This document shows, piece after piece, positions 9,488 through 19,359 of a stretch of 64,000 nucleotides of DNA (the first letter of the stretch is position 1; each line of letters begins with the position of its first letter). Source of the DNA: Andalucia godoyi (taxonomy: Eukaryota > Discoba > Jakobea > Jakobida > Andaluciidae); the NCBI GenBank assembly GCA_009859145.1, contig VRVR01000032.1, forward strand, positions 90,854 through 154,853, read 5' to 3'. The notes beneath the pieces are model-generated. The model was not told where the DNA came from. It worked only from the letters and a program-made list of their open reading frames with translations, and did not search any database. The translations under genes were made by a program, and so were the position numbers.

Positions 9488-9687
9488 GTATAATGTAGGC
9501 GAAGAAGAACGCGAAAATCCTGGCCAATACTGTGTGCTATGGAGCAGTTTTTGGTTTTGCAGTTTAAAAAATACGAATATGAATAAAAAGAATGAAAATC
9601 GAAATGCGCTACACATGGAAAATGAACACGGAATCAAGCAACCACAACAACAACAACAACAAACAAGTAGGGGGGAATGATCATGGA

Positions 9688-12600
9688 TCAAGAATGGTAC
9701 TTTCTTTTGGATTTCCGGGCCTGCAAGGAAGCAATCTGTAGCGTCATGGATTGAATGATTTGTTCGGATCGGAGATTGGACTCCTGGAGATGGATATACT
9801 CGTTTTCTAAATACGAGATTTGGGAGTCTCGAGTTTCGATTTCACGGGCAGCGCGTAGCAGCTTTGTTCGAAGTTGCTTATTCTCCTGGACGACAACGTT
9901 GTGGTTCTTCTGGATCGCGATGATCTGGTGAGAAAGGTCCTCCACGTCACGGTAGTGATTCGACGCCATCGGTGGTTGCACAGCCGTTGCAGAAATCCCG
10001 TACACTTTGGTGACCCGCGCAGAAGACGGCCGTGACTTTGTGCCATTGGAATGCGACGTTCCTGGGCGCGCAGAAGTCGGTCGGCTGCTGCCATGCGGAG
10101 ACGGTTTCGGGTGCTCATCTCCATTCGAAAACTCGTCTTCCTGGGCCATCCTCGTGCCCCATGTCGATGTCTCCACAAACGGTCGCGCTACTTCCGCAGT
10201 TCCAATGCGCGGAGAGTTTGGATACTGCGAAGGCGAGCTCGGCGCACGCGAGCCGGGACGGTTGCCGGTGGATGATCGTCGGCCGGATGACACAGGGGGG
10301 CGTGGAGCAGAGGGAGCACGTGGAGTCTGCGGATCAGCAACATGCTCTGCTCGCTCGCGCAATGCAATGTCAAACAACACATCATCCACTGCATCCGTTT
10401 CCGTCCACGCATCACTACGCGAAATCTGAATGAAAGAGACATGGGGCTGGGGCTGGGGCTGGGGCTGGGCTCCGATCTCTGGCTCCCGGTCAGAGAGATC
10501 GAGCACTGGGGCCCATTTGCGCAAGGAGTCTCGGTAAATTTGCCACTTGCTTCGCTCCTGAGATGAGAGGACGTCATCTTCGTCAAGAGACGGAATCTCT
10601 CCAAGGTCGCGAAGAGATTTGCTAAATCGCAACGACACGCCATCCGGGAGAAGACATTCCAGATAGACGGTGTCGTGTGCCACAGTGATGGAGCACGTTG
10701 ACGGCGATATGCCATCCAGAAGGACAGACGCATTCACAGAACCGCGACGAGGACAGAGGGTTCGTACTTGTCTTGCGGTCTGATTGCGAATATCTACAAG
10801 AGAGATGATAATCTCCAAGAAACTATCACCAGTTACCGGATCATCCAAGTTGAGATTAGAGTCTCGAATCTTGAGAATGTGAAGCGGAACTAGCAGGCGA
10901 GACGGGAAACGCTGCACGTTTTTGGATGTCGCCGACGATTCAGCATTTGCATCCTGAGAAGAACGGAGGAGAGGCTGCGCTTCTGCAAATAAAGCGCCAT
11001 TTCGTTCTGCAAAATTATGCACGAGAACACAAGTATCCGGAGCAAATCTTCCTTCTGGAGCGGAATAGGTGGCAAGCAGATACCCAAGCAGGCGGACAGG
11101 ATAGGAGATGATACAAAGCAGGGATCCATCCCGCGAACAAGACGCAGCCAAAAACTGTTGTTTCGGGAGGGACATTTCTGGTACGGAGACCTTGGTGTGC
11201 TCTCCAGACACAAGGTTGATAAGCAAGGGCTGGAGAGGATCTTCGGCGAGTGCGAGCACTTTCTGGGAGAATGAACCTGGCTCGACTTCTGTGTCCGCGA
11301 TTGAGGAAACCCAGGTCAGTTTCAAGTCTCGCAAACTCGCTTCCGTAGCACTGCTGGGCACGACTGCTTGGCGGTCTGCGGATTGGCCTTGGGATTGGCT
11401 TTGCGGGTCTTCTTGCTGCGAGGTGTTTTCGTGTTCGTCGACTACCTGTGTCTCAGCATCTCGTGTAGCCTTGCAGTTCTCCTGCAACTCCTTGCGAGCC
11501 TGCTCCAAAGCATCGAACTTTGCCTGCACAAGGCCATTCATTCCCGCACCAGTCCTTACTACAAACTCGGCCGCTTCGTTGAATGGCTGATCGTCGGTTG
11601 CAAAGGAATACCCTGCAGACGTCAACGCCTTGTGAACCAACGCAGCATCTCCAAATGAAATTCGAAATGCTTCTCTCCTCTGGAAAGAACCCGATGCCAA
11701 TCCCACGGCTGTGATCCACGACCCAAGATGATATGATACGTAATTCGACTCCAACAAACGACGCATCAGGAAGCACCATTGGTCATGATAGGTGCACCAC
11801 AAAGGCAGCGCAAACTGCTGCCCCCATTCCATGAGCAACTTCATGTCAAAGAGCTGGGGCGGCCACTCGGCATCCAGGGGAGGCATTCCAGCCAACGAAA
11901 ACTCGCCCATTTCGTAGGTCCTGAAAGGTCCCTTCGAAAAATTCCGCACCCGCGTGAAGACAAAGTCTCCAGTAAAAATATCCATGGGATTTTCGGCATG
12001 TGTACATAAGAGGCAAGGGAAAATTGGTTTCGATCGATGATCTGGCGAGAAAGAATTGAGAAACACAAGCAGCTGGTAGTTGGAGAGGAGTCCCAGTGAC
12101 CATTGCGTGCGCACTTCTTCTAGGGTCTTTTGGTTTGCCACGAGCGTCATCTCATCCTGCTTTCCATCTGGACTCGTTGCGCCGCCCATTTTGACTTCCA
12201 TAACAGTTTCGCCGTAATCATGCACAAACGTCACAATAATCGTAGGAGGAATAACCTTTCGAATCAGTCTTGCTGGGGCGGTTGCGGCAGGCTCCGCAAC
12301 AGCAGCCGGTTTTGATTCAGCAGGCTGACCGTCAGTGTTCTCCACGATGGGCTGTGTGGAGTCATCCGGCCGCGCCGTCGCAGGTTTGTCACCAACAGAT
12401 CCCACACCACCATCACCCGCACTGGGACTCGAATCCGATTTGCGACATTCTTGCTCGGAAGTCGTAGACTGCGCTGCCGCAGGAGTGCCCTCATTCGTTG
12501 CTGAGATGGTTTCCACCGCTGCAGGCTCCGTGGCCGGATTGTGATCCTTGTCCACCGCAACGTCTGGTTTGAATTCCGCTGGCTTTGCTTCTGGTTTTGG

Positions 12601-13332
12601 CTCTTCTGGGCGAAGCTTGGCAGCTTGCATGATCATCTTGTACGCGGACTCCGCGTCTTGTGCAGAAGGCAGGCTGAATGTAACCTTTTGTGGAACAAAG
12701 TGGTAACCAGCGCCACCTCTTCGCTCGGACAGTGTAGCCACAATGACCTTGCCATCGGCTCCGTCTCGCTCAAATACGACACCATCCGGTCCAATGGGGA
12801 TTTCCATGTCCATTGGGTCTGGAATCACCAACGGCGACGAGGCCAGCCGAACCTTGCAGCTTTCCGGAGAAATGATGAACATTCCAGGCAGTGCAGCAAC
12901 CTTTTCATTCGCAGAAACAAATGCACATGGCAGCGGAATCGGCGAAGTAGAGGAAGAAGACACAATTTCAGCAGCCCGCATTTCCAAAAATTGTTGCATC
13001 GTCGGCGGCGTCGAGCCATGAGTTTTTGAAGGTTTCCCCGGCGAAAACTGTGCGAAAAAGGACTGATGCTTTATCAACACCGTCAAAACATCCTTGCTGA
13101 ATTTGAAAAATGTATTACTTCCAACAGCCAACTTTTCCGTCTTGGAATCAATTTCAAAGACCCATTTCTTGTTTGCAGACTTGTCCAGGCTCCATGTGAT
13201 AAGCGGTAGCGGTTCAACAAGATGGGAATGGATCGAAAACAAGACACGACCGTCCGAAATCAGCGACAAATAACCTGCATCTTTCCCGTTCAGGTACGCA
13301 GGAACACTCAACACTAGATCAGCGATCACCAT
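9688..13332 (-). CDS. Divergent BEACH-domain protein (NSMAF/FAN-like) with C-terminal coiled coil
   Basis: The 1214-residue protein begins with two beta-rich segments (about 1-95 and 150-230) that could be GRAM/PH-BEACH-type modules. An Ala/Glu/Thr-rich linker follows, then a region resembling a BEACH domain. Its marks are GLLSNYQLLVFLNSF followed by PIFPCLLC (BEACH: ISNYEYLMHLN...YPVFPW) and, further on, LESNYVSYHLGSWI (BEACH: LESDYVSxHLHxWID). BEACH proteins such as NSMAF/FAN, LRBA and WDFY3 are large scaffolds in membrane traffic and autophagy. Behind it lie beta-rich sequence that may be a divergent propeller, a Ser/Pro-rich region with four Gln-Pro repeats (near 10441-10473), and about 90 C-terminal residues of coiled coil. 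The match is by eye and the domain is divergent. Confidence 0.55.
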   Translation of the reverse strand: MVIADLVLSVPAYLNGKDAGYLSLISDGRVLFSIHSHLVEPLPLITWSLDKSANKKWVFEIDSKTEKLAVGSNTFFKFSKDVLTVLIKHQSFFAQFSPGKPSKTHGSTPPTMQQFLEMRAAEIVSSSSTSPIPLPCAFVSANEKVAALPGMFIISPESCKVRLASSPLVIPDPMDMEIPIGPDGVVFERDGADGKVIVATLSERRGGAGYHFVPQKVTFSLPSAQDAESAYKMIMQAAKLRPEEPKPEAKPAEFKPDVAVDKDHNPATEPAAVETISATNEGTPAAAQSTTSEQECRKSDSSPSAGDGGVGSVGDKPATARPDDSTQPIVENTDGQPAESKPAAVAEPAATAPARLIRKVIPPTIIVTFVHDYGETVMEVKMGGATSPDGKQDEMTLVANQKTLEEVRTQWSLGLLSNYQLLVFLNSFSPDHRSKPIFPCLLCTHAENPMDIFTGDFVFTRVRNFSKGPFRTYEMGEFSLAGMPPLDAEWPPQLFDMKLLMEWGQQFALPLWCTYHDQWCFLMRRLLESNYVSYHLGSWITAVGLASGSFQRREAFRISFGDAALVHKALTSAGYSFATDDQPFNEAAEFVVRTGAGMNGLVQAKFDALEQARKELQENCKATRDAETQVVDEHENTSQQEDPQSQSQGQSADRQAVVPSSATEASLRDLKLTWVSSIADTEVEPGSFSQKVLALAEDPLQPLLINLVSGEHTKVSVPEMSLPKQQFLAASCSRDGSLLCIISYPVRLLGYLLATYSAPEGRFAPDTCVLVHNFAERNGALFAEAQPLLRSSQDANAESSATSKNVQRFPSRLLVPLHILKIRDSNLNLDDPVTGDSFLEIIISLVDIRNQTARQVRTLCPRRGSVNASVLLDGISPSTCSITVAHDTVYLECLLPDGVSLRFSKSLRDLGEIPSLDEDDVLSSQERSKWQIYRDSLRKWAPVLDLSDREPEIGAQPQPQPQPHVSFIQISRSDAWTETDAVDDVLFDIALRERAEHVADPQTPRAPSAPRPPVSSGRRSSTGNRPGSRAPSSPSQYPNSPRIGTAEVARPFVETSTWGTRMAQEDEFSNGDEHPKPSPHGSSRPTSARPGTSHSNGTKSRPSSARVTKVYGISATAVQPPMASNHYRDVEDLSHQIIAIQKNHNVVVQENKQLRTKLLRAAREIETRDSQISYLENEYIHLQESNLRSEQIIQSMTLQIASLQARKSKRKYHS

Positions 13333-14020
13333 GCATGCATATCAAACGCGCGACTCTTCTTGACACTCACTCACTCACTCACACACACACACACACACAC
13401 ACACACAAATAAATAAATAAATAGACAGACAGATAGACAGGAAGAAAAGAAAGAAAAAGAGAGAAAGAGAGAGAGTGTGTGTGAGAGAGAGACAATTCCT
13501 GTTTGTCGTCGCGTTGAATTGAATAGAGCTGGACTAAGTTGTGCAACAATGGCGGTAAATAACAGGCGGAATTCTAATACTAGAAAGATTATAATATAAC
13601 TCAGAAGGGCAAAAGAAATAAAAAACAAATGATGAAAAACAACGAAAAAGTTTTGCTATGAAAATCAAGAAACACTAGTATTTTTGCTGTTTAGATCTTT
13701 TAAAAACTTTTTCTTCTCTTCCGAGGTGACGGTGAGAAATGAAAAGGAAAAGCGCGTGAGGCCTTCTCTCTGAGTTTCCCGGGGTTTCCCCCAAATCCCA
13801 ACTGCCCAGAGTTTTCCGTCCGACTCTGCCCGACTCCTTTTCCCCCACCGATCGACTGATCGTTTGGTTTCTCCCGGTTTACGACTGCTGAGAAGCGTTG
13901 ACGATTATTGGCTGTATGAGATGTTAATAATTATCTAGAGGAAAAAAAAAACAGAAAGAATTTTCATGGGACTTGGGAGTTGGAAAGGATGGGGCGTGCT
14001 CTTGTTTTATTGCGCTTGCT
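13333..14020. other. Spacer upstream of the BEACH gene with compound microsatellite
   Basis: About 690 bp contain a compound simple repeat at 13365-13440 (CTCA, CA, AAAT and AGAC units), then purine-rich DNA and the 3' flank of the sterol reductase gene. No coding sequence is supported. Confidence 0.5.
13365..13440. repeat. Compound microsatellite (CTCA)n(CA)n(AAAT)n(AGAC)n
   Basis: Successive tetra- and dinucleotide runs lie just upstream of the BEACH gene start at 13332, within its presumed 5' UTR or promoter. Confidence 0.9.
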
Positions 14021-15205
14021 TTAGAGGATGCCTGGGATAAAAACCTTTGGAACGCGCTTGCAGTACTTTTCCCAGTCTTTGCCGTACTTTTCTGCGCACT
14101 TCCTGTCGTCGCGCTGTGCACGGTCAATCAGCAGGGCAGTCAAGTACATTGGGTACAGGTAGGCAAAAAAGCCAGCATCCATGCACGGCATCGAATACGC
14201 AATTCCCATCAGAATGTCTCCCGTATAATTTGCATGTCTTGCAAGCCCCCACCATCCAGAGAGGAGCAGCTTTGTTCCGCGCTCTGTCGGCATCGAGACT
14301 GCTGGCTTTCCCCAAATCTTGCAACTTGTATTGAACTTGAATGCAGCCTTCTGGGCATTTGCACCGCGGAAAATGGTATATCCGAGCAACCAGAGACACA
14401 GCGCACCAACAAGATAAAACTTCATAAACTGCGATGATTCCGCTGCAGCCACGGAAGGGTAGTCGACGAGGTACCAAGACTGAAGAGAAAAGCAGAACGT
14501 GATGAACACATAGTCTCCCCAAACGAGCATGAATCCAAAGTTCTCTGCAATGATGTCCCACGTTGAAATCATGAGTGGCTCGTGCCAAAAGTAGTCAAAC
14601 ACGTACAGGAAGGACATGAGCTGATAAGCGGCCATGTTCCACGAGACTGCTCCATGCTGCGCAACCTGCGTAAACAGCAGCGAGAGATTCACCATCGTCC
14701 AGCCGGCCATTGCAGGTCGATAGGCAAAAAACTTGGTGTCGAATCCAAGAATGTGCGGGTTCAGCTCCACACCCATCCAGAAATCCTTGATAGGGTTTCC
14801 TGAATAGTGCGGCTTCATGTTCTTCTCTGGCGCAACCTTGCCCTTCACGTACAAGACAAAGGAGAGAAGGAACGCCCAAGCATTCACAAACCATGCCAGT
14901 CCCACAATATGGTCGTAGATCAGCGAACCTGGAAATAGACCATGGTACGCACCGAGAATGTACGAAACACACACGACAACATACAGCAACAAGCCATTGC
15001 ACTTGTACTGCAGGCGATACGGCTTATTTTTTGCATCCCTGATCTCGGTGCCATCATACACGCGACCCGGAAGAATCTTTGAACCAAGTGCCATGTAGCC
15101 CAAGAACGAACCAAACAAAACACCGCCAAACAAGAACTCGGAAACCGTCGGAAACGGCACATTCACGACTGTATTCATCACGTTTTGCAACACTGCAGTC
15201 GCCAT
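14021..15205 (-). CDS. ERG24: Sterol C-14 reductase (ERG24/FACKEL type)
   Basis: The 394-residue product is a polytopic ER membrane protein of the ERG4/ERG24 sterol reductase family. It has 8-10 hydrophobic helices, MGVELNPHILGFDTKFF in the middle, the signature SGWWGLARHANYTGD (about 316-330) and the usual C-terminal end DWEKYCKRVPKVFIPGIL. The ELNP..FD.KFF motif and the overall length fit delta-14 reductase, which uses NADPH to reduce the double bond left by C-14 demethylation, but DHCR7 and ERG4 paralogues share most motifs, so the exact step is inferred. The ATG at 15205 is preferred; an in-frame start at 15292 would add a Lys-rich tract outside the family pattern. Confidence 0.85.
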   Translation of the reverse strand: MATAVLQNVMNTVVNVPFPTVSEFLFGGVLFGSFLGYMALGSKILPGRVYDGTEIRDAKNKPYRLQYKCNGLLLYVVVCVSYILGAYHGLFPGSLIYDHIVGLAWFVNAWAFLLSFVLYVKGKVAPEKNMKPHYSGNPIKDFWMGVELNPHILGFDTKFFAYRPAMAGWTMVNLSLLFTQVAQHGAVSWNMAAYQLMSFLYVFDYFWHEPLMISTWDIIAENFGFMLVWGDYVFITFCFSLQSWYLVDYPSVAAAESSQFMKFYLVGALCLWLLGYTIFRGANAQKAAFKFNTSCKIWGKPAVSMPTERGTKLLLSGWWGLARHANYTGDILMGIAYSMPCMDAGFFAYLYPMYLTALLIDRAQRDDRKCAEKYGKDWEKYCKRVPKVFIPGIL

Positions 15206-16575
15206 GTTTCCTGGATCTTCCTTTCTTTTTCTTTTTCCTTTGTTTTTTTTCTTAAAATGAAAAATAAACACGCGAGAGAGGGATGATCTCAAAAATGCAG
15301 CAACAAATTATCGAGACACGTGAACAACAAAGGAACTGGAAAGGAGGAAACCAAAAGGGTGAGAAAACATTGCAGTTTCGTGCTCGCTTGTTTCGTGCAG
15401 AAACGACTCATGTTCGGAATGTCGGATCGAGAGGAAGCCGAAAGCGCCACTTATTGCGGTATGATGAAGCAATCTAAAGCGCACGTAGACAGAACCACTG
15501 CCACGCACCGTGCGCATGCGTTGGTTATCACAGCGAGCAGAGTCTACGGTTCGTGGAGCGAAGCGGAACAACCGTAGTCATGCGAAGCGACTTCTTTCCT
15601 CCTAGCCGCAGTTTGGTGTAACACGACAAAAAAACGGACTTTTGCCGCCTTGCACGGAATGATTTTTTTGTTTCAAGGAGTGATCTTCATGTCAAAACAT
15701 GCCAAAAAAAATTAGGTTTTAGTGATTAAAATTCTGGGCTCTAGGGCCGCCTACACCATGAATTGCACATATAAAATCACGTTTTTTGCAACTTTTCCAA
15801 GACTACGGCAGATGCGACCGATGGCAGCAACGATTTGTTGAAGGAGGAGGTTAACAGATGCGATCCACAACGCGAAATCCAACCCTTCAAGAATTCCGTT
15901 GGTGTTACAAACTACAGTGTCCCCGTCTAATGAAGATATCGGCAGACATTGCGCGAATAAGTCTTCATCCAAGGAGGCAATGATGTTTTAAAATAAAACA
16001 AGAACGGCAAGATGTGAAATCACTGTGTTTAAAGATGGCAAGGCTACAATGTCAAAGCGGCCGCGTTCGGGAAGGCTCTGCAGACTGACTGAAAAGGCCG
16101 AAGCGATTGTTCGTGAAAACTCCACACTGTATTTCGATGAAAAAAGAAGTCGCGCCAAGCTGTGATTCTCAATTGAACTGCCCGGCGTAAAACCTCCTCA
16201 GAATCGGTCGGTTCAATTCCCTTAGAACCTTGTCTTGACAACTCCGTCACACGATGCACGATTCGTTTCGCCCCATTTTGATCATGAAATCTCTACATAA
16301 ATGCGCCACAGCGTTGCATTATGCATGTTGTTGGGTTGCAACATTGATTATGGGTGATCAGCGATGATTACCCGTGGTTAGTGTACAACGTAGGCGAAAG
16401 CGCCGCCCCGAACTTGGAACTTGGAAAGATGTCGCGGGTGTGGCATTTTAGACCTGTGATGCACTGCGGGGCACTCGTATCTTGCAAGTTGGAAGTTGCG
16501 AGTTGGGAGTCGATTGAGTGGAGTGCATGCACAGCAAGACATATTTTCTATAAAGTTAAATGTTTTCTTTTATGA
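15206..16575. other. 1.4-kb spacer with decayed sequence
   Basis: The first 100 bp hold the sterol reductase 5' UTR/promoter (pyrimidine runs). At 15543-15574 there is an 8-bp hairpin (ctacggtt/aaccgtag). A possible transposase relic lies at 15992-16165. Near 16380 a 19-base stretch (agtgtacaacgtaggcgaa) matches 17 of 19 bases at the end of repeat copy A (9486-9504), perhaps by chance. No intact gene is seen. Confidence 0.45.
15992..16165 (+). pseudogene. Possible relic of a Tc1/mariner-type transposase N-terminus
   Basis: An open frame without a start codon encodes a basic segment, VFKDGKATMSKRPRSGRL then RLTEKAEAIVRENSTL. This resembles the linker between the two helix-turn-helix halves of Tc1/mariner-type transposases (GKxxxKxRxGRxxxLTexxxxxI). 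Stops follow at once in this frame and no DDE/D core is found nearby. The resemblance is short and could be coincidental. Confidence 0.25.
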
Positions 16576-17814
16576 TTACAGATATTGGTCTTCTTGATGG
16601 TAGAACTCGGTGAGCAGTCTATAGATGTACGAGGGCGAAATGCAGTCTTGGTTGGTGACGAACAGAGTGACGAGGTTTGGGGGGACATAGTCGCATCTGG
16701 GATGGTAGACTTGGACGTCTTCCGATGCGCCACCCAAGAACTCGGGTCCCGTGAGCGCTGGGTTTTCCAATTCGTTGAATGTGTCCTGGTCCACTGGATA
16801 GTCTGGACAGAGCTTGTACATGGCTGTGCAGACGACGAACGGAACCGAATGATACTTTGCGGCGAGTGCTGCGAGATGGGATCCTTGGTTCGCAAGGACC
16901 CCGCCATTCGCCATGACCGCATGGGCACCGACAACAACCTTGTGAACCCGTGTCATGAGCGGGAATATGCATGCGGGCGATATGAGAGTGGTCGCAATCT
17001 TGAGAGACGCGAGGTTTTTGGCAAGCACCTTGGATGTGCAAATGACTGAGAAATCGCGCTTGGACTCTGCAGCACCGCGGAGCAATGCCTCGCACGACAA
17101 AGAGTCTCCTAGAGTCAGCACGACATCGCCGTTCGAGATAAAGTCCGGTCCATGCTTTGCAATGTCGGACTGCAAATCCGAGAGTTCGTCAATGAGCTCA
17201 TTGATGGCTTCAATGACAGACGCTTTCACCTCCACTGCAGTAAACCTCGAAAGATCTCCCTCGGACTCTTCGACCTTGTGTATCATCATGGAATCTTCAA
17301 GAGAAAAGCTCGATGCAGTTCGCTTGAGCGATAGCGACCCCGTGCTCATTCCATTGCTTGCGCTATCCTCTGAAAATTGCACAACAGGCGGCGCATGTCT
17401 GCCCGACCCGTCCGAGGAGCTTGACGAGGCTGTTCGGAAAAGCGGTCCGGTGGATGAGAATGCATCCGCTCCCGACGACAATGGAGTTGTTGCTGCTGCT
17501 GTTGCACTATTACTACTGCTGCTAGTGGTGGAATTGACCAGTCCGGAGGCCTTCGCAGACGCATCTTCTCGAATGAAGAACAGCACTCTGCGCACAATAT
17601 TCGAAATGGCAACTTCCAAAGGCGCCGCAACTTGCAGCTGCTTTCCTACTTTCCGCACATTCTTGATCAATTCGGCGACCGACTGCCCCTTCTTTGCCTT
17701 GGAGACCACAAGTCGCAGAACTTCGGCCGTGTGCTTGGACACCCCAAACGAACCCACAATCTCACGACGCGCAAGCTGTGCGCGAAAGATCGACACCACA
17801 GCCTGTAAATCCAT
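16576..17814 (-). CDS. EIF2B2: Translation initiation factor eIF2B subunit beta
   Basis: The 412-residue protein is a regulatory subunit of the eIF2B guanine-nucleotide exchange factor, related to ribose-1,5-bisphosphate isomerase. Family marks are VLTLGDS, HKVVVGAHAVMANGGVLANQGS in the Rossmann-like half, and the beta-subunit ending CDYVPPNLVTLFVTN...SPSYIYRLLTEFYH, which separates it from the alpha and delta subunits. A Ser/Asn/Ala-rich insertion (about 95-180) sits between the helical N-terminal domain and the core, at a position that varies between species. eIF2B is the target inhibited by phosphorylated eIF2, so it acts downstream of the eIF2-alpha kinase gene found 5 kb away. The start is the first ATG in frame. 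Confidence 0.92.
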   Translation of the reverse strand: MDLQAVVSIFRAQLARREIVGSFGVSKHTAEVLRLVVSKAKKGQSVAELIKNVRKVGKQLQVAAPLEVAISNIVRRVLFFIREDASAKASGLVNSTTSSSSNSATAAATTPLSSGADAFSSTGPLFRTASSSSSDGSGRHAPPVVQFSEDSASNGMSTGSLSLKRTASSFSLEDSMMIHKVEESEGDLSRFTAVEVKASVIEAINELIDELSDLQSDIAKHGPDFISNGDVVLTLGDSLSCEALLRGAAESKRDFSVICTSKVLAKNLASLKIATTLISPACIFPLMTRVHKVVVGAHAVMANGGVLANQGSHLAALAAKYHSVPFVVCTAMYKLCPDYPVDQDTFNELENPALTGPEFLGGASEDVQVYHPRCDYVPPNLVTLFVTNQDCISPSYIYRLLTEFYHQEDQYL

Positions 17815-18377
17815 TTTCTTATTCGTTTGTTGTCGCTGCTGTGGCGTTTATGCCTCTCTGTCTGTACTCTTCCTGCGTATCCTGAATACCACACACAATT
17901 ACAATCTCTCAATCGCAAAAATCTGTTTATGCTGTCCTTTTTGTTGTTGCTGTTTTGTTCAAGACATTGATTTGCTTGTATTTTTGCATTTTCTCAACGC
18001 ACAAACTGTAGACAAACGCAGCCCCTTTCGGCGGTGGGGCCGGACACAATACAAAAATAATTTAGACACGCGTGTCAGTTGTCAGCTGTCACTCGCAAAA
18101 GTCGTGGAAAGGCTCTTTCCCCGCTTCATCATAAAACCATGAGGAAATGAGGGTTGTATGGTGGTGTCATTGTGTGTGTGAGTGAGTGTGTGTGTGTTGA
18201 TCGCATCAAAACCATCAACCAAAACAAAATTGACGACTCTTTTTTTGTCGCGCTGATTATAATTTTTTCCTCCGCTGAGTTTTTTCATTCGATTTGATCC
18301 GAGTTTTCTTTTGACTTGTCCAAGTCTTATGTATTAATTATTTATTTTTTTTGAGTATAGACACTTTTTTAATTAGA
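17815..18377. other. Divergent promoter region between eIF2B-beta and the PRELI gene
   Basis: About 560 bp, T-rich, with a short GT/GA run (18173-18199) and an A/T-rich stretch just before the PRELI start. No gene is seen. Confidence 0.5.
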
Positions 18378-18941
18378 ATGCGGCTGTGGACTCGTGAGCA
18401 TGTGTATGATCATTCGTGGGATCTAGTGACGTTTGCACACTGGAACAAGTACCCACACTCAAAGTACTCACATGTGCTGGATGTTGCGGTGCTGGATCAG
18501 CATGTGGATGTGACTGCTGGCACGCTTCACACAACTCGGTTGTTTCAGTGCGAAGGAAACACTCCGTCGTTCATGAAGATCTTTATCGGGGGGTCGATGA
18601 ACCATGCGTACATGATTGAGAAGTCCGTTGTGAATGCACGTGATCGCAAGATGGTGCTCAAGGCTCACAACATCTCCTTTTCAAACTTTTTGGAAATCGT
18701 AGAGACTTGCACCTACAGTCCACATCCGGAAATCCAAGGGAAAACGCTGTTTGTACAAGAGGCCTGCATCAAGGCATATCTGCCAACTTCACTTCTCAAG
18801 GGAAAGGCAGAGGGGTGGGGCATCGCCAACTTCAACAAAAACTCTCCAAAGGGCGTCGAGGTCATCAACGAGCTTTGCAACAAGCTTGGAAAACAAGAGT
18901 CGCCACAACAGGAGATCGAGTTCCTCCAAGCCGCAGAGTAA
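18378..18941 (+). CDS. PRELI/MSF1-domain lipid-transfer protein
   Basis: This 187-residue protein is almost entirely a PRELI/MSF1 domain, as in yeast Ups1-3 and animal PRELID/Slowmo. These proteins move phosphatidic acid or phosphatidylserine across the mitochondrial intermembrane space together with a TRIAP1/Mdm35 partner. It begins with the typical VYDHSWDLVTFAHWNKYPHS, and continues with HTTRLFQCEG and CTYSPHPEIQGKTLFVQEA (the domain's YtpHPenp.kT...e). The ATG at 18378 puts the domain at residue 1-10, as in the family; an in-frame upstream start at 18351 is non-ATG. Which lipid is carried cannot be told from sequence. Confidence 0.9.
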   Translation: MRLWTREHVYDHSWDLVTFAHWNKYPHSKYSHVLDVAVLDQHVDVTAGTLHTTRLFQCEGNTPSFMKIFIGGSMNHAYMIEKSVVNARDRKMVLKAHNISFSNFLEIVETCTYSPHPEIQGKTLFVQEACIKAYLPTSLLKGKAEGWGIANFNKNSPKGVEVINELCNKLGKQESPQQEIEFLQAAE

Positions 18942-19359
18942 GACGGTGTGGCGTCCACAGAACGACTACCTCTTTCCCAGTTGATTGCTTGTGAGGCTGT
19001 TTCGTCCTTGTGTCTTGCCTTTTGTCTTCACTACCGTTGATTCCCATTGTTGTACATATGTAATTTCAAACTGTGCTGCGTGTGTGCTGTGTGTGCGATG
19101 CGTGGATCTGTTGAACCACCCAGCCACCATTCATTATTTTTTTTTTAATTAAAAAAGAAAAAGTGTGCATTTAAAAATCCGAAATTTGCATTTTATTATG
19201 ATGCTGCTTTTTTTTTTCTTTTTTTGAACGAGCGCAAAGGACACTGGACTGGACTGGCTGGACTGGACTGAGGCCAGAGGAGGTAGCGTCGATTGGTTGG
19301 CGCTTTCCGTGCACATGTCTGTGGTGGGCTTCCTTCGAGTCCCCGGTCTTCACGGACAA
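18942..19359. other. Convergent 3' flank between PRELI and acyl-CoA oxidase genes
   Basis: About 420 bp holding two 3' UTRs, with T/A runs near 19137-19165 and 19205-19225 and a short ggactggact tandem repeat (19242-19270). No gene is seen. Confidence 0.5.

Larger units (their letters stand above)
8957..9496 (+). mobile_element. Repeat copy A: deletion derivative of a TnpB/Fanzor-like transposon
   Basis: This 540-bp block is repeated in inverted orientation at 57193-57807. Comparing both copies base by base gives near-identity over most of the length, with small indels and one ~50-bp deletion in copy A (near 9270). The left end has a small palindromic sequence (acacgtcattgtcatgcat region). 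The right end is a 40-nt palindrome (9448-9487). Inside are two divergent short frames: a TnpB/Fanzor-like N-terminus reading rightward from 9192, and a MATDAALK frame reading leftward from 9131. No transposase core or RuvC domain remains, so the copy cannot move alone. No target-site duplication could be assigned. Confidence 0.75.

Noticed and set aside
16195-16230. tRNA-like T-loop sequence (ggttcaattccc)
   Set aside because: The flanking five bases do not pair as a T stem, and no acceptor or anticodon arm can be drawn upstream.
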